Assembly (NCBI RefSeq): GCF_003700275.1 | Contig: NZ_RBRE01000064.1 | Span: 1-64,000, forward strand | Source of the DNA: Pseudomonas cichorii | GTDB lineage: Bacteria; Pseudomonadota; Gammaproteobacteria; Pseudomonadales; Pseudomonadaceae | Direction: 5' to 3' | Length of the DNA stretch: 64,000 nucleotides | Shown here: piece after piece, positions 44,325 to 53,636 of the stretch | Numbering within the stretch: position 1 is the stretch's first letter | Layout: each line of letters begins with the position of its first letter | Position numbers and translations under genes: made by a program | The notes under the pieces: generated by a model | Told to the model about the DNA's origin: nothing | Seen by the model: the letters and a program-made list of their open reading frames with translations, nothing else | The model's database searches: none

Positions 44325-46057
44325 CAGCCACGCCCTCCTTTCACTACAGGGGCAACATTGACCTGCTCTTGCGGAACCGCGAGGTTGTCAGGCGTCACGT
44401 TCATCAAACGCAACGTGCCGGACATGACCTTGCTGAATACCGGGGCAGAAACCAGACCACCGAAATAGCCACCCTTGCTCGGTTCGTCGATCACAACGAC
44501 GATCGCGTAGCGCGGGTTACTCATCGGGCCAAAACCGGCGAACAGGGAGCGGTAGGAGTTTTCCGCGTATCCCTTGGTGCCAATGGAAGTCTTGCGCGCA
44601 GTACCACTCTTGCCACCGACGTGATACGACGGCACCCGGGCGCGATAAACGCCACGCGGGTCTTCGATCACTTGCTGCAACATGCCCTGCAGGGTCTTGG
44701 CAGTGTTTTCCGGAATGGCCTGCACCGCGGTCGGCGGCGTATCGCTTTTCAGAATGGTCAGCGGCACGATCCGGCCATTGTTGGCCAGCGCGCCGTAGGC
44801 ATGCACCAGTTGCAAGGCGGTCACCGACAGCCCGTAGCCATAGGACAGGGTTGCGGTTTCGGCCTTGCGCCACTCGCGATAGTTCGGCAGGTTGCCCACG
44901 CGCTCGCCCGGGAATCCAAGGCCTGTGTACTGGCCGAAACCGACGCGCTGCATGGTGCGGAAGATCGCTTCACCGCCCACGTCGAAGGCAATCTTGCTCA
45001 TGCCCACGTTACTGGAGTTGATCAGGATGCCGGTCAGGTCGAGGACCGGCCCTTCGGTCTTGGTTACGTCGCGAATGGTGTATTTGCCGATCTGCAAGGT
45101 ACCCGGATAGACCTCGACCTTGTCGGTCGGCTTCCAGCGTCCGCTGTCCAGCGCCGTGGTCATGGAAATCGGCTTCATGGTCGAACCGGGCTCGAACACG
45201 TCGATGATTGCCCGGTTGCGCATGGCCGCAGGCACCATGGTGCGGCGGTTGTTAGGGTTGTAGGTCGGCTGGTTGACCATGGCCAGGACTTCGCCGGTCT
45301 TCACGTCCATGATAACCAGGCTACCGGCCTTGGCTTCGTTCTCTACAATGGCGTTGCGCAACTCACGAGTAGCCAGATATTGCAGACGCAGATCAATAGA
45401 CAAAGCCAAGGTCTTGCCGGCCTTGGCGTTCTTGGTTACCTGGACGTCCTTGATCAGTCGTCCCCTGCGATCCTTGATCACCTGTCGCTTGCCGGGAACT
45501 CCGGCGAGCCAGTCGTCATAGGCAAGTTCGACACCCTCACGACCGTGGTCATCGAGGTCGGTGAAACCCACCATGTGTGCGGTTACGTCACCGGCCGGAT
45601 AGAAGCGCCGGAACTCCTCGATGCCATAGACGCCCGGTACTTTCAGGTCCAGCACCGCCTGCCCTTGCTCAGGTGTCAGGCCGCGGACCAGATAAATGAA
45701 TTCCTTGGTGGCCTGGGAATCCAGGCGCTCGGTCATGGCCTTGAGGTCCTGACCCAGAGCGGCAGCCAGAATCGACCACTTGGTCTTGTCCTGCTGCATT
45801 TCACGCGGGTTGGCCCACAGCGTGGTCACCGGCGTACTGACGGCCAGCGGCTCGCCATTGCGGTCGGTGATCAGGCCACGGTGAGCCGGGATCGGGATAT
45901 GACGGAGGCTGCGCGCATCACCCTGCTCCTTGAGAAAGGTGTGATCGATGACCTGCAGATCGATGATGCGCCAGCAGATGGCGAGCACCAGGACGACAAG
46001 CAGTCCCACCACTACGCGGAACCGCCATGGATACAGCGCACCCTCAAGTTTCATCAT
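44324..46057 (-). CDS. ftsI: Septal transpeptidase FtsI (PBP3)
   Basis: A 577-residue bitopic class B penicillin-binding protein cross-linking septal peptidoglycan with FtsW. TM near residues 12-31, then the pedestal domain with AHRGLITDRNGEPLA. The transpeptidase has STMK (active Ser), SSN (NSSNVGMSKI) and KSGT. Two adjacent ATGs (46057, 46054) are possible; the first overlaps the ftsL stop as ATGA. Confidence 0.97.
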   Translation of the reverse strand: MMKLEGALYPWRFRVVVGLLVVLVLAICWRIIDLQVIDHTFLKEQGDARSLRHIPIPAHRGLITDRNGEPLAVSTPVTTLWANPREMQQDKTKWSILAAALGQDLKAMTERLDSQATKEFIYLVRGLTPEQGQAVLDLKVPGVYGIEEFRRFYPAGDVTAHMVGFTDLDDHGREGVELAYDDWLAGVPGKRQVIKDRRGRLIKDVQVTKNAKAGKTLALSIDLRLQYLATRELRNAIVENEAKAGSLVIMDVKTGEVLAMVNQPTYNPNNRRTMVPAAMRNRAIIDVFEPGSTMKPISMTTALDSGRWKPTDKVEVYPGTLQIGKYTIRDVTKTEGPVLDLTGILINSSNVGMSKIAFDVGGEAIFRTMQRVGFGQYTGLGFPGERVGNLPNYREWRKAETATLSYGYGLSVTALQLVHAYGALANNGRIVPLTILKSDTPPTAVQAIPENTAKTLQGMLQQVIEDPRGVYRARVPSYHVGGKSGTARKTSIGTKGYAENSYRSLFAGFGPMSNPRYAIVVVIDEPSKGGYFGGLVSAPVFSKVMSGTLRLMNVTPDNLAVPQEQVNVAPVVKGGRG

Positions 46058-46347
46058 GGCGCCACCATCCGTACTTCGGCGGCGTTGGGGATACGCATTT
46101 TCAACTGTTCGGAAGCCAGGTTCTCGATGCGGCTGTGGGCCGTCCAGGTACTCTGCTCGAGAATCAGGCGCCCCCACTCGGCCTGCGCCTTGTCGCGCAC
46201 GCTCATTTCCGAGTACAGGGAGTTAAGCAATTGCCGGTTCCAGTGGGCGCTGTAGGACACACCGATTGCCGAAACCAGGACGCCAATGAACAGCAGCAAC
46301 ATTATGAAACTGCCGCCGGGCAATGGCTTGAGGAACAGACGGCTCAC
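46054..46347 (-). CDS. ftsL: Cell division protein FtsL
   Basis: A 97-residue bitopic divisome protein with a TM at about residues 15-34 (FIMLLLFIGVLVSAIGVSYS), followed by a heptad-patterned periplasmic coiled coil that pairs with FtsB. The start is GTG at 46347, overlapping the rsmH stop as GTGA. Short and poorly conserved, but position between rsmH and ftsI and topology are decisive. Confidence 0.93.
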   Translation of the reverse strand: MSRLFLKPLPGGSFIMLLLFIGVLVSAIGVSYSAHWNRQLLNSLYSEMSVRDKAQAEWGRLILEQSTWTAHSRIENLASEQLKMRIPNAAEVRMVAP

Positions 46348-47291
46348 CTGAGCTTCTCCGCCACGCGCATGACAGCGCTGCGCGAGCGTGGATTGGCTCT
46401 GGTTTCTTCATCCGAGGCGAACTGTGCCTTGCCAATGAGTCTGATTTTCGGCTCGAAGGCCTTGAACTGGATCGGCAGGTTACGCGGCATGTTGTCTGCC
46501 TCGCCCTTGACGAGCTTGCGCATGAACAACTTGACGATACGGTCTTCCAGGGAATGGAAGCTGATGACCACCAGACGACCGCCGATTTCCAGGTTATCCA
46601 GTGCAGCCTCAAGGCCGGCTTCCAGATCACCCAGTTCGTTGTTGACGTGAATACGCAGGCCCTGAAAGGCGCGCGTCGCAGGATTCTTGCCCTTTTCCCA
46701 GGCGGGGTTGGCGACCTTGAGCACTTCGGCGAGATCGGCCGTGCGCTCGAAAGGCTGGATTTCGCGACGTGCGACCACGGCATTGGCCATGCGCCGGGCG
46801 AAACGCTCTTCACCGTATTCCTTGAAAACCCTGGCGATCTCCTCGGCGGGAGCGGTGGCGATGAACTCGGCAGCGCTCACGCCGCGAGTCGGGTCCATGC
46901 GCATATCCAGCGGGCCATCATTCATGAAACTGAAGCCACGCTCCGGATCATCCAGTTGTGGCGAAGAAACGCCCAGGTCGAGCAGGATACCGCTGACCTT
47001 GCCTGACAAGCCGCGTTCCTGAGCCTCCGAGCCCATTTCGGCAAAGCTTCTCTGCACAATGACAAAGCGGCCGTCTTCGGCCGCCAGCGCTTGCCCCGTG
47101 GCAATCGCTTGAGGGTCCTTGTCAAACCCCAGCAAACGGCCATCCGGCCCCAGATGCTGCAATATCAGGCGACTATGTCCGCCACGACCGAATGTGCCGT
47201 CCAGATAGCAGCCATCGGCGCGCACAGCGAGAGCCTCGACGGCTTCTTCGAGCAGTACGGTGATGTGGGTAAAACTGCTGTTCATAGTCAC
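46344..47291 (-). CDS. rsmH: 16S rRNA (cytosine(1402)-N4)-methyltransferase RsmH
   Basis: A 315-residue SAM-dependent methyltransferase acting on C1402 of 16S rRNA. The HITVLLEEAV start, YLDGTFGRGGHS (SAM site), LGVSSPQLDDPERGFSF and ISFHSLEDRIVK motifs are diagnostic. The start is probably GTG at 47291, overlapping the mraZ stop; an ATG two codons later at 47285 is equally readable. Partner of RsmI, encoded beyond rnpB, which methylates the same base at the ribose. Confidence 0.97.
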   Translation of the reverse strand: MTMNSSFTHITVLLEEAVEALAVRADGCYLDGTFGRGGHSRLILQHLGPDGRLLGFDKDPQAIATGQALAAEDGRFVIVQRSFAEMGSEAQERGLSGKVSGILLDLGVSSPQLDDPERGFSFMNDGPLDMRMDPTRGVSAAEFIATAPAEEIARVFKEYGEERFARRMANAVVARREIQPFERTADLAEVLKVANPAWEKGKNPATRAFQGLRIHVNNELGDLEAGLEAALDNLEIGGRLVVISFHSLEDRIVKLFMRKLVKGEADNMPRNLPIQFKAFEPKIRLIGKAQFASDEETRANPRSRSAVMRVAEKLR

Positions 47292-47743
47292 AGGATCAGG
47301 TCACGTAATTCATCAGGCATCGCGCCAGGTTTTTGAATGGCTGCAAGGTCGGCATCGGCAAGAGCGTTCCAGGCATCCTCGTCCCACAGTTGAAACTTAT
47401 TAAGCTGTCCAACCAACATCACACGCTTATCCAACTTGGCATATTCACGAAGACGCGGCGGCACCAGAAAACGCCCACTGCCGTCAAGCTCCAGATCCAC
47501 TGCATTACCAATCAAAAGCCGCTGCAACCGGCGGTTTTCCTCGCGAAAGGTCGCGAGCTCACGAAGTTTCGCTTCAATCAGTTCCCACTCGGACAGCGGA
47601 TAAAGACACAAGCAGGGGTCAACGGCATCAATGGTCACGATCATCTGGCCGGAGCTACGCGAATCCAACTCGTCACGGTACCGGCTCGGCATGGCGAGAC
47701 GACCCTTGGCATCGAGATTGATTGCGTTGGCACCACGAAACAC
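47288..47743 (-). CDS. mraZ: Transcriptional regulator MraZ
   Basis: A 151-residue AbrB-fold protein and first gene of the dcw cluster. Two SpoVT/AbrB-like half domains are seen, starting MFRGANAINLDAKGRLAMPSR and AVDLELDGSGRFLVPPRLR. In other bacteria it represses its own operon by binding direct repeats. Start is GTG at 47743. Matching repeats lie upstream at 47784-47810. Confidence 0.97.
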   Translation of the reverse strand: MFRGANAINLDAKGRLAMPSRYRDELDSRSSGQMIVTIDAVDPCLCLYPLSEWELIEAKLRELATFREENRRLQRLLIGNAVDLELDGSGRFLVPPRLREYAKLDKRVMLVGQLNKFQLWDEDAWNALADADLAAIQKPGAMPDELRDLIL

Positions 47744-47783
47744 AGGCGCACTCTCCGAATTTTATCTTTTCGCGCTAAAAAAA

Positions 47784-47810
47784 CCCACTTCGTGCCACTT
47801 TCTGCCACTT
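47784..47810 (-). promoter_or_regulatory. MraZ-type operator: three 10-bp-spaced repeats
   Basis: On the minus strand AAGTGGC, AAGTGGC and AAGTGGG recur at exactly 10-base steps (47804-47810, 47794-47800, 47784-47790). They sit just downstream of the -10, about where transcription starts, which suits MraZ autorepression. Confidence 0.75.
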
Positions 47811-47816
47811 GCGCAC

Positions 47817-47846
47817 ACTATAGGAATGCGCCCACCACACCGTCAA
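47817..47846 (-). promoter_or_regulatory. Sigma-70 promoter of the mraZ/dcw operon
   Basis: On the minus strand TTGACG, 18 bases, TATAGT. The predicted start near 47810 lies about 67 bases ahead of the mraZ GTG. From here to the rnpB terminator (47847-48017) nothing further is seen. Confidence 0.75.
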
Positions 47847-48017
47847 GGCACGGTCTTAAGGAAACCCCTTACATTTCGGAGATTTAGGAGTGGTATTGGA
47901 GGAGGAGAGATAAATTTTCGCGGATTTTGACGGGCAAACACCAAGCCGCCCAAAAGGTTGCAGGCAGAAGTTAAAGTAATTTATTAAGTGTAAGAATTTT
48001 TTGGCATTACGGAAGGG

Positions 48018-48042
48018 AAAAACTACTGCTTATCAGCAGTAG
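48018..48042 (-). terminator. Rho-independent terminator of rnpB
   Basis: On the minus strand CTACTGCT-GATA-AGCAGTAG, a perfect 8-bp stem, is followed by TTTTT. It lies 14 bases past the RNase P RNA 3' end. Confidence 0.9.
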
Positions 48043-48055
48043 GAAAAAAAGGTGG

Positions 48056-48409
48056 AGAGTCGATCTGTAAGCCGGGTTCTGTCGAGGACAGTCATTCCTC
48101 TACGACGGCCATCACTGGACGTCTTTAGCAACCTACCCGGTTCCAGCGCGGGCCACGCCTAGGAACCCTATTTGGTCTTGCTCCGAGTGGGGTTTACCTT
48201 GCCACGACCTGTTGCCAGACGTGCGGTGCGCTCTTACCGCACCTTTTCACCCTTACCGGCACCGAAGTGCTTAGGCGGTTATTTTCTGTGGCACTTTCCG
48301 TAGGCTCGCGCCTCCCAGGCGTTACCTGGCACTCCGCCCTATGGAGCCCGGACTTTCCTCCCCCCCTTGTTGCGAAACAACAAGAGGCAGCGACTGTCCA
48401 ATCGACTCT
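48056..48409 (-). ncRNA. rnpB: RNase P RNA (type A)
   Basis: The catalytic RNA of RNase P, which matures tRNA 5' ends, about 354 bases. On the minus strand it has the universal blocks GAGGAAAGTCCGGGCTCC (48343-48360), ACAGAAAATAACCGCC (48274-48289) and the 3' CGACAGAACCCGGCTTA (48068-48084). The 5' AGAGTCGATTGG and 3' CAGATCGACTCT ends pair to close helix P1, which fixes both ends to within a few bases. A terminator follows. Confidence 0.97.
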
Positions 48410-48492
48410 CCGCCGCCAAGGTTAGCGGTACGAGGCCTCAAGAACAAGCATTAAAAGCCCCATACACGCGCATTCGTCGCACCGAATGGAAC

Positions 48493-49365
48493 TTATTGAC
48501 CCTTCTGCTTCTCCAACGCGACCTGGTAAAGCAGGTTCTTGCGCACACCGGTAATTTCGGCGGCAAGTGCAGCGGCCCGCTTGAGCGGCATTTCTTCCAG
48601 CAACAGATCCAGCACCCTGCGCGCCTCTGCGCCAATCACGTCCTCGTCCTGCGGCGGAGTCCATCCGGCGACCAGCACCACGCATTCGCCACGCTGCTGA
48701 TTACTGTCGGCTTCGACAAAAGCCCGCAACTCAGCCAGCGGCAATCCCTTGAGTGTTTCAAAGGTCTTGGTCAGTTCGCGCGCCAGCAATGCAGGCCGCT
48801 CGGGACCGAAAACCTCCTCCATGTCCTGAAGGCATTCGAGAATCCGGTGCGGCGCTTCATAGAAGATCAGCGTACGCGGCTCTTCGCGCAGCACTTCAAG
48901 CCGAGTCTTGCGCCCGACCGCCTTGGCCGGCAGAAACCCTTCAAAGATGAAACGATCTGAAGGCAGCCCGGCAGCCGACAGCGCCGCGATCAATGCGCAG
49001 GCACCCGGCACGGGAACAACCTGCACACCGGCCGCTCGCGCCTGCCTGACCAGGTGATAGCCCGGATCGGAGATCAGCGGCGTGCCGGCATCGGAGATCA
49101 GTGCAACATCATCACCGGCCAGCAAGCGGGTGATAAAACGACTACCTTCGTCGCGCTCGTTATGTTCATGGCAGGCAGCCAGAGGCGTGGATATTCCAAA
49201 ATGCTGCATCAGGCGTGACGAGTGACGCGTATCCTCTGCTGCTATCAACGCCACTTCGCGCAGCACTTTCAAGGCCCGCACGCTCATGTCATCCAGATTG
49301 CCGATAGGCGTCGCGACTACATAAAGCGAACCCATGGTGGAATTCGAAACAAGCGGAGCAGTCAA
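48493..49365 (-). CDS. rsmI: 16S rRNA (cytidine(1402)-2'-O)-methyltransferase RsmI
   Basis: A 290-residue tetrapyrrole-methylase-fold enzyme methylating the ribose of C1402. LYVVATPIGNLDD, AEDTRHSSRLMQHFGI, ISDAGTPLISDPGY and FYEAPHRI are family hallmarks. The start is taken as TTG at 49365, which has GAGG at the right distance; an ATG ten codons later (49335) is the fallback. It is divergent from lpoA. Confidence 0.95.
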   Translation of the reverse strand: MTAPLVSNSTMGSLYVVATPIGNLDDMSVRALKVLREVALIAAEDTRHSSRLMQHFGISTPLAACHEHNERDEGSRFITRLLAGDDVALISDAGTPLISDPGYHLVRQARAAGVQVVPVPGACALIAALSAAGLPSDRFIFEGFLPAKAVGRKTRLEVLREEPRTLIFYEAPHRILECLQDMEEVFGPERPALLARELTKTFETLKGLPLAELRAFVEADSNQQRGECVVLVAGWTPPQDEDVIGAEARRVLDLLLEEMPLKRAAALAAEITGVRKNLLYQVALEKQKGQ

Positions 49366-49642
49366 AGCGCAGACCTCATTTTTGATGTTTGAAAAACCGC
49401 ATTGTACAGACTACGAACCTGACCAATGGTGTATCACGTTCAGGGATGAATACAAAAAAGGAAGGAATGCCATGATTCTGCAGCGCCGCAAGATGCTGAA
49501 ACACTCTCGATTCAGGTGTATTGGCCGATAGAAGGCCATGACACGACCAATATCACTGCTTTCGACACCATCGAAGTCGCACCCCGGCCAGTGCTTGGGT
49601 ACAATTCCCCGCTAACTTGCTTGAGTATCAGGAACACATCAA

Positions 49643-51457
49643 ATGATCGCCTGCCTGCGGCTGTTCTCTGCCCTCTGCCTCGCTGCCCTGCTTGCAGCCT
49701 GTGCCAGCTCGCCCTCATCCAGTCTTGGTGAGCTTCCTCGCACTCCCGACGCCAGCATCGAGCAATTGCTCGACCAGGCTGCGGCCGCCAAGACGCCGGA
49801 TCAGGCCGCGCCATTGCGCCTGAGCGCTGCGGATCTGGCGAATCGCCAGAACAACCCTGGCCGTGCGGCGCAGATTCTCGCCCAGGTACCACTGGATCAA
49901 CTGAAACCCGGCCTGCAAGTCTTCGCCAGCACCCTGGCGGCCGAACTGGCCATGGGCCGCAACCAGCCAAAGGCGGCGCTGACCGCACTGGACCATCCGA
50001 GCCTGCAACGCCTTGGCGAGCTGTCGGTGGAGCAGCAAGTGCGCACCCACACCGTTCGTGCCCGCGCCCTTGAGGCCGATGGCCAGACCCTGGCTGCCGC
50101 CCGCGAGCGCGTATTTGCCGGTCCGTTGCTGCAAGGTAACGACGCCAGCGCCAACAACGATGCCATCTGGGCACTGGTCGCCGCGCTGCCTGCCGATCAA
50201 CTGCAAAGCACCGCAACTGACGATATGGGCGGCTGGCTGAATCTGGCCCGCTCGGTCAAGGGCGCCGGCACGCTGGAGCAACAACAGGCGGCCATCGACA
50301 CCTGGAAAGCCCAGAACCCGCAACACCCGGCTGCCAGACAACTGCCGACCACCCTCGCCCAACTGCGCGCCCTGACCAGCGAGCCGCTGACCAAGATCGC
50401 CCTGCTGCTGCCACAGGACGGCCAGCTGGCTTCGGTCGCCAAGGCGCTGCGCGAAGGCTTCATGGCCGCGCATTATCAGGCTCAGCAAGCCGGCCAGAAC
50501 CCGCCGGCCATCCAGGTCTTCGACAGCTCGCGCATCACCTCGATGGATGAGTTCTACCGCCAGGCCAAGGCTGCCGGCGCGCAGCTAGTGGTTGGTCCAC
50601 TGGAAAAGAATCTGGTCAAACAACTGAACGGCCGCGAACAACTGCCTATTACCACGCTGGCCCTGAACTACAGCGACTCCAACACCGAAGGTCCGGCACA
50701 GCTGTTCCAGTTCGGCCTCGCTGCCGAAGACGAAGCCCGCGAAGTGGCGCGTCGCGCCTGGGCAGACGGCAAACGCAGCGCCGTTGCCATGGTGCCGAAA
50801 GGCGAATGGGGCGATCGCGTACTGGATGCCTTCCGTAAAAGCTGGCAAGCCAAGGGCGGCAAACTGATCGCCGCCGAGCACGTAGACCAGCCTGTGGCCC
50901 TCGCCCAGCAGGTTGCCGATCTGTTCCAGTTGCGCAACAGCGAAGGCCGCGCCCAGCGCCTGCAAAGCACGGTTGGTTCGCAAGTCGCCGCCCAGCCGAC
51001 CCGCCGCCAGGACATCGACTTCATGTTCCTGGCCGCAACGCCTCAGCAGGCCCAGCAAATCAAGCCGACCATGGTATTCCAGTACGCAGGCGACGTTCCG
51101 GTCTACGCAACGTCCCACCTGTTCACCAACAGCAACGATCAGGCCCAGTACCTGGACCTGAACGGCGTACGCTTCTGCGAAACCCCGTGGCTGCTCAATG
51201 CCAACGATCCTCTGCGCCAGCAGGTTACCGCCCAGTGGCCACAAGCATCCGGCAGCCTTGGCCGCCTCTACGCCATGGGCATCGACGCCTATCGCCTGGC
51301 GCCGCGCCTTGGCCAGCTCAAGGCCTTGCCTGAAAGCCGCATCGACGGTCTCTCGGGCAGCCTGAGCATGAGCCCGGGCCGCCGTGTCGAGCGTCAACTG
51401 CCATGGGCAGAGTTCGTCGATGGCAAGGTCCAGCGCCTGCCGGACACCGCTCCTTGA
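49643..51457 (+). CDS. lpoA: Penicillin-binding protein activator LpoA (LppC)
   Basis: A 604-residue outer-membrane lipoprotein that activates the bifunctional PBP1a. A lipoprotein signal ends LLAAC (Cys20). Residues about 30-230 are a helical TPR-like domain; the C-terminal two-thirds is a periplasmic-binding-protein fold beginning KIALLLPQDGQLA, with LVVGPLEKNLV and DFMFLAATPQQAQQIKP. It is first of a run with yraN. Confidence 0.93.
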   Translation: MIACLRLFSALCLAALLAACASSPSSSLGELPRTPDASIEQLLDQAAAAKTPDQAAPLRLSAADLANRQNNPGRAAQILAQVPLDQLKPGLQVFASTLAAELAMGRNQPKAALTALDHPSLQRLGELSVEQQVRTHTVRARALEADGQTLAAARERVFAGPLLQGNDASANNDAIWALVAALPADQLQSTATDDMGGWLNLARSVKGAGTLEQQQAAIDTWKAQNPQHPAARQLPTTLAQLRALTSEPLTKIALLLPQDGQLASVAKALREGFMAAHYQAQQAGQNPPAIQVFDSSRITSMDEFYRQAKAAGAQLVVGPLEKNLVKQLNGREQLPITTLALNYSDSNTEGPAQLFQFGLAAEDEAREVARRAWADGKRSAVAMVPKGEWGDRVLDAFRKSWQAKGGKLIAAEHVDQPVALAQQVADLFQLRNSEGRAQRLQSTVGSQVAAQPTRRQDIDFMFLAATPQQAQQIKPTMVFQYAGDVPVYATSHLFTNSNDQAQYLDLNGVRFCETPWLLNANDPLRQQVTAQWPQASGSLGRLYAMGIDAYRLAPRLGQLKALPESRIDGLSGSLSMSPGRRVERQLPWAEFVDGKVQRLPDTAP

Positions 51458-51828
51458 TAACAGGCAACACCCGGCAACAGGCAGGGCGCGAGGCAGAAGC
51501 CAGCGCCCTGCTGTATCTGCAGCAGCAAGGCCTGCGCCTGATTACTCAAAACTGGTCATGTAAACGCGGCGAGCTTGATCTAGTCATGCTCGACGGCGAT
51601 ACAGTAGTATTCGTCGAAGTTCGCTACCGCCGCCATTCAGGCTGGGGTGGAGCCATGGAAAGCGTCGATTTTCGTAAACAGGAAAAGCTGATCATTGCGG
51701 CACAACTGTTTCTGCAACAAGAATCACACTGGGCCGATTATACCTGCCGTTTCGACGTGATCGCTGTCGATGGCGATCCTGGCAAGGCCGCCCCCATGAA
51801 GTGGCTCAAGAGCGCATTCGACAGCTGA
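51454..51828 (+). CDS. yraN: YraN family UPF0102 nuclease-like protein
   Basis: A 124-residue restriction-endonuclease-fold protein. The catalytic-like residues GELDLVMLDGDTVVFVEVRYR (Glu, Asp, ExK-type position) and an N-terminal Gly-x-x-Ala-Glu segment match the family. Its role is unclear. The start is probably TTG at 51454, overlapping the lpoA stop as TTGA; upstream in-frame codons lie inside lpoA and have no family similarity. It ends 165 bases before diaA. Confidence 0.9.
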   Translation: MITGNTRQQAGREAEASALLYLQQQGLRLITQNWSCKRGELDLVMLDGDTVVFVEVRYRRHSGWGGAMESVDFRKQEKLIIAAQLFLQQESHWADYTCRFDVIAVDGDPGKAAPMKWLKSAFDS

Positions 51829-51993
51829 TTTGCCCAGTGGCACAGGCCCGGGCAATCACTCTGACGCGCAGCAACACCCTTTATTACCTTTGCTATTTGT
51901 TTTGCGGGCTGCACATTCAGTGTGCGGGGAGCCGCCGGGAACACCCGGAGAGCCCTCGACCAGCCGCCGTACGCTCTCATTAAGGTCACATTG

Positions 51994-52587
51994 ATGGACA
52001 TGCAATCCCGAATTCGCCGGCTTTTCCAGGCCAGCATCGATACCAAGCAACAGGCGATGGACGTCCTTGCACCCTTTATCGAGCAGGCCAGCCAGGTCAT
52101 GGTCAACGCCCTGCTCAACGAAGGCAAAATGCTTTCCTGCGGTAACGGCGGCTCGGCGGGCGATGCGCAGCACTTCTCCTCCGAACTGCTCAATCGCTTC
52201 GAGCGCGAAAGACCGAGTCTGCCGGCTATCGCCCTGACCACCGACAGCTCGACGATTACCTCGATCGCCAACGATTACAGCTACAACGAAATCTTTTCCA
52301 AACAGATCAGAGCCCTTGGTCAACCCGGTGACGTACTGCTGGCCATTTCCACCAGTGGTAACTCGGCGAACATTATTCAAGCCATCCAGGCCGCACATGA
52401 TCGTGAAATGATTGTCGTAGCATTGACGGGACGCGACGGTGGCGACATGGCATCGCTATTATTGCCCGAAGACGTGGAAATCCGCGTCCCGGCCAATGTC
52501 ACGGCACGCATACAAGAAGTCCATCTGCTGGCGATCCATTGCCTTTGCGATCTGATCGACAGCCAACTGTTCGGGAGTGAAGAATGA
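51994..52587 (+). CDS. diaA: SIS-domain protein DiaA / phosphoheptose isomerase GmhA-like
   Basis: A 197-residue SIS-domain protein. The sugar-phosphate site CGNGGSAGDAQHFSSEL and ISTSGNSANIIQAI are intact. Homologues act either as GmhA (sedoheptulose-7-phosphate isomerase for LPS heptose) or as DiaA, which binds DnaA. The neighbourhood lpoA-yraN-x-dolP is the same as that of E. coli diaA, which supports DiaA; pseudomonad annotations often say GmhA. It overlaps dolP by four bases. Confidence 0.88.
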   Translation: MDMQSRIRRLFQASIDTKQQAMDVLAPFIEQASQVMVNALLNEGKMLSCGNGGSAGDAQHFSSELLNRFERERPSLPAIALTTDSSTITSIANDYSYNEIFSKQIRALGQPGDVLLAISTSGNSANIIQAIQAAHDREMIVVALTGRDGGDMASLLLPEDVEIRVPANVTARIQEVHLLAIHCLCDLIDSQLFGSEE

Positions 52588-53162
52588 CCCCTAATCGCCT
52601 CAGCCTACTGGCCCTGACACTGTGCCTCGCCATCAGTGGATGCAGCTCGGTTCTGACCGCTACACGTGACAATCCGATTGAGGACGACCGAGGAACAAGG
52701 ACTTTCGGCAGCAAGATCGATGACTCGCTCATCGAAACCAAGGCCGCCGTAAACATCTCCAAGGCCAACCCCGACCTGGCCGAAGGCTCGCACATTGTCG
52801 TCACCAGCTTCAACGGCATCGTGCTGCTTGCCGGCCAGACGCCTCGCGCCGACCTCAAGGCCATTGCCGAACAGGCCGCCAGCTCCGTGCAGCGAGTCAA
52901 GAAGGTCAATAACGAACTGCAGGTCATGGAGCCTTCGTCTCTGCTGGCGCGCAACAACGATGCCTGGCTGACGACCAAGATCAAGACCCAGATGCTGGCA
53001 GATAACTCCATCCCCGGCTCGCGCATCAAGATCGTTACCGAAAACGGCATCGTCTTCATGCTCGGCCTGCTCACCCAGGCTGAAGCCAATCGCGCCACCA
53101 ACCTGGTGCAGGGCGTCTCCGGCGTGCAGAAAATCGTCAAGCTGTTCGAGTACATCGACTGA
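52584..53162 (+). CDS. dolP: Dual-BON-domain lipoprotein DolP (YraP)
   Basis: A 192-residue outer-membrane lipoprotein with signal ending ISGC (Cys20) and two BON domains (about residues 48-115 and 125-192). Each has a central Gly-containing strand, such as VTSFNGIVLLAGQ and VTENGIVFMLGLL. In E. coli it supports envelope integrity and the BAM complex. ATGA overlap with diaA. A strong terminator follows. Confidence 0.93.
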   Translation: MTPNRLSLLALTLCLAISGCSSVLTATRDNPIEDDRGTRTFGSKIDDSLIETKAAVNISKANPDLAEGSHIVVTSFNGIVLLAGQTPRADLKAIAEQAASSVQRVKKVNNELQVMEPSSLLARNNDAWLTTKIKTQMLADNSIPGSRIKIVTENGIVFMLGLLTQAEANRATNLVQGVSGVQKIVKLFEYID

Positions 53163-53177
53163 TAACCGAACGGCATG

Positions 53178-53209
53178 AAAAAAGGCGATCCATCCGGATC
53201 GCCTTTTTT
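53178..53209. terminator. Bidirectional terminator between dolP and sspB
   Basis: AAAAAAGGCGATCC and its exact complement flank an ATCC loop. A-run and T-run on both sides let it end both convergent genes; it touches the sspB stop codon. Confidence 0.95.
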
Positions 53210-53619
53210 CATTTCACTACTTTCAGACTTGGCCTGCCGCTCGGGCGCGGTGGCTCACTGTCCGGTGGCGGCGCATCCTCTTCCTGTTCGATCTCTTCCT
53301 CTTCCATCGGAGGCTCCAGATCGAACACCATGCCCTGTCCATTTTCCCGGGCATAAATCCCCAGAATGGCACCGATAGGCACATACAAGGTATGCGGTAC
53401 ACCGCCGAAACGGCCTTCAAAGCTGACCGCGTCGTTATCCATATGCAAATGACGTACGGCACTGGGCGAAACGTTCAGGACAATTTGTCCGTCATTGGCA
53501 AAACCCTGAGGGATCTGCACCGACGGGTATTCCGCATTGACCAATATATGCGGTGTGCAATCGTTATCGACGATCCACTCATAGAGAGCACGAATCAGAT
53601 AAGGGCGACTGGAGTTCAT
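53209..53619 (-). CDS. sspB: ClpXP adaptor SspB
   Basis: A 136-residue adaptor that hands ssrA-tagged peptides to ClpXP. The folded domain starts SSRPYLIRALYEWIVDN and has GVPHTLYVPIGAILGIYA. An acidic flexible linker follows, and the C-terminal ClpX-binding motif is GRPSLKVVK. The ATG at 53619 has AAGGAG upstream. Its stop lies within the shared terminator arm. Operon with sspA. Confidence 0.95.
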   Translation of the reverse strand: MNSSRPYLIRALYEWIVDNDCTPHILVNAEYPSVQIPQGFANDGQIVLNVSPSAVRHLHMDNDAVSFEGRFGGVPHTLYVPIGAILGIYARENGQGMVFDLEPPMEEEEIEQEEDAPPPDSEPPRPSGRPSLKVVK

Positions 53620-53636
53620 CAACGGCTCCTTAAGCC

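Noticed and set aside
49385..49531. Short plus-strand frame upstream of lpoA
   Set aside because: About 48 codons, unrecognised, no convincing ribosome site, lying in the rsmI/lpoA divergent promoter region.
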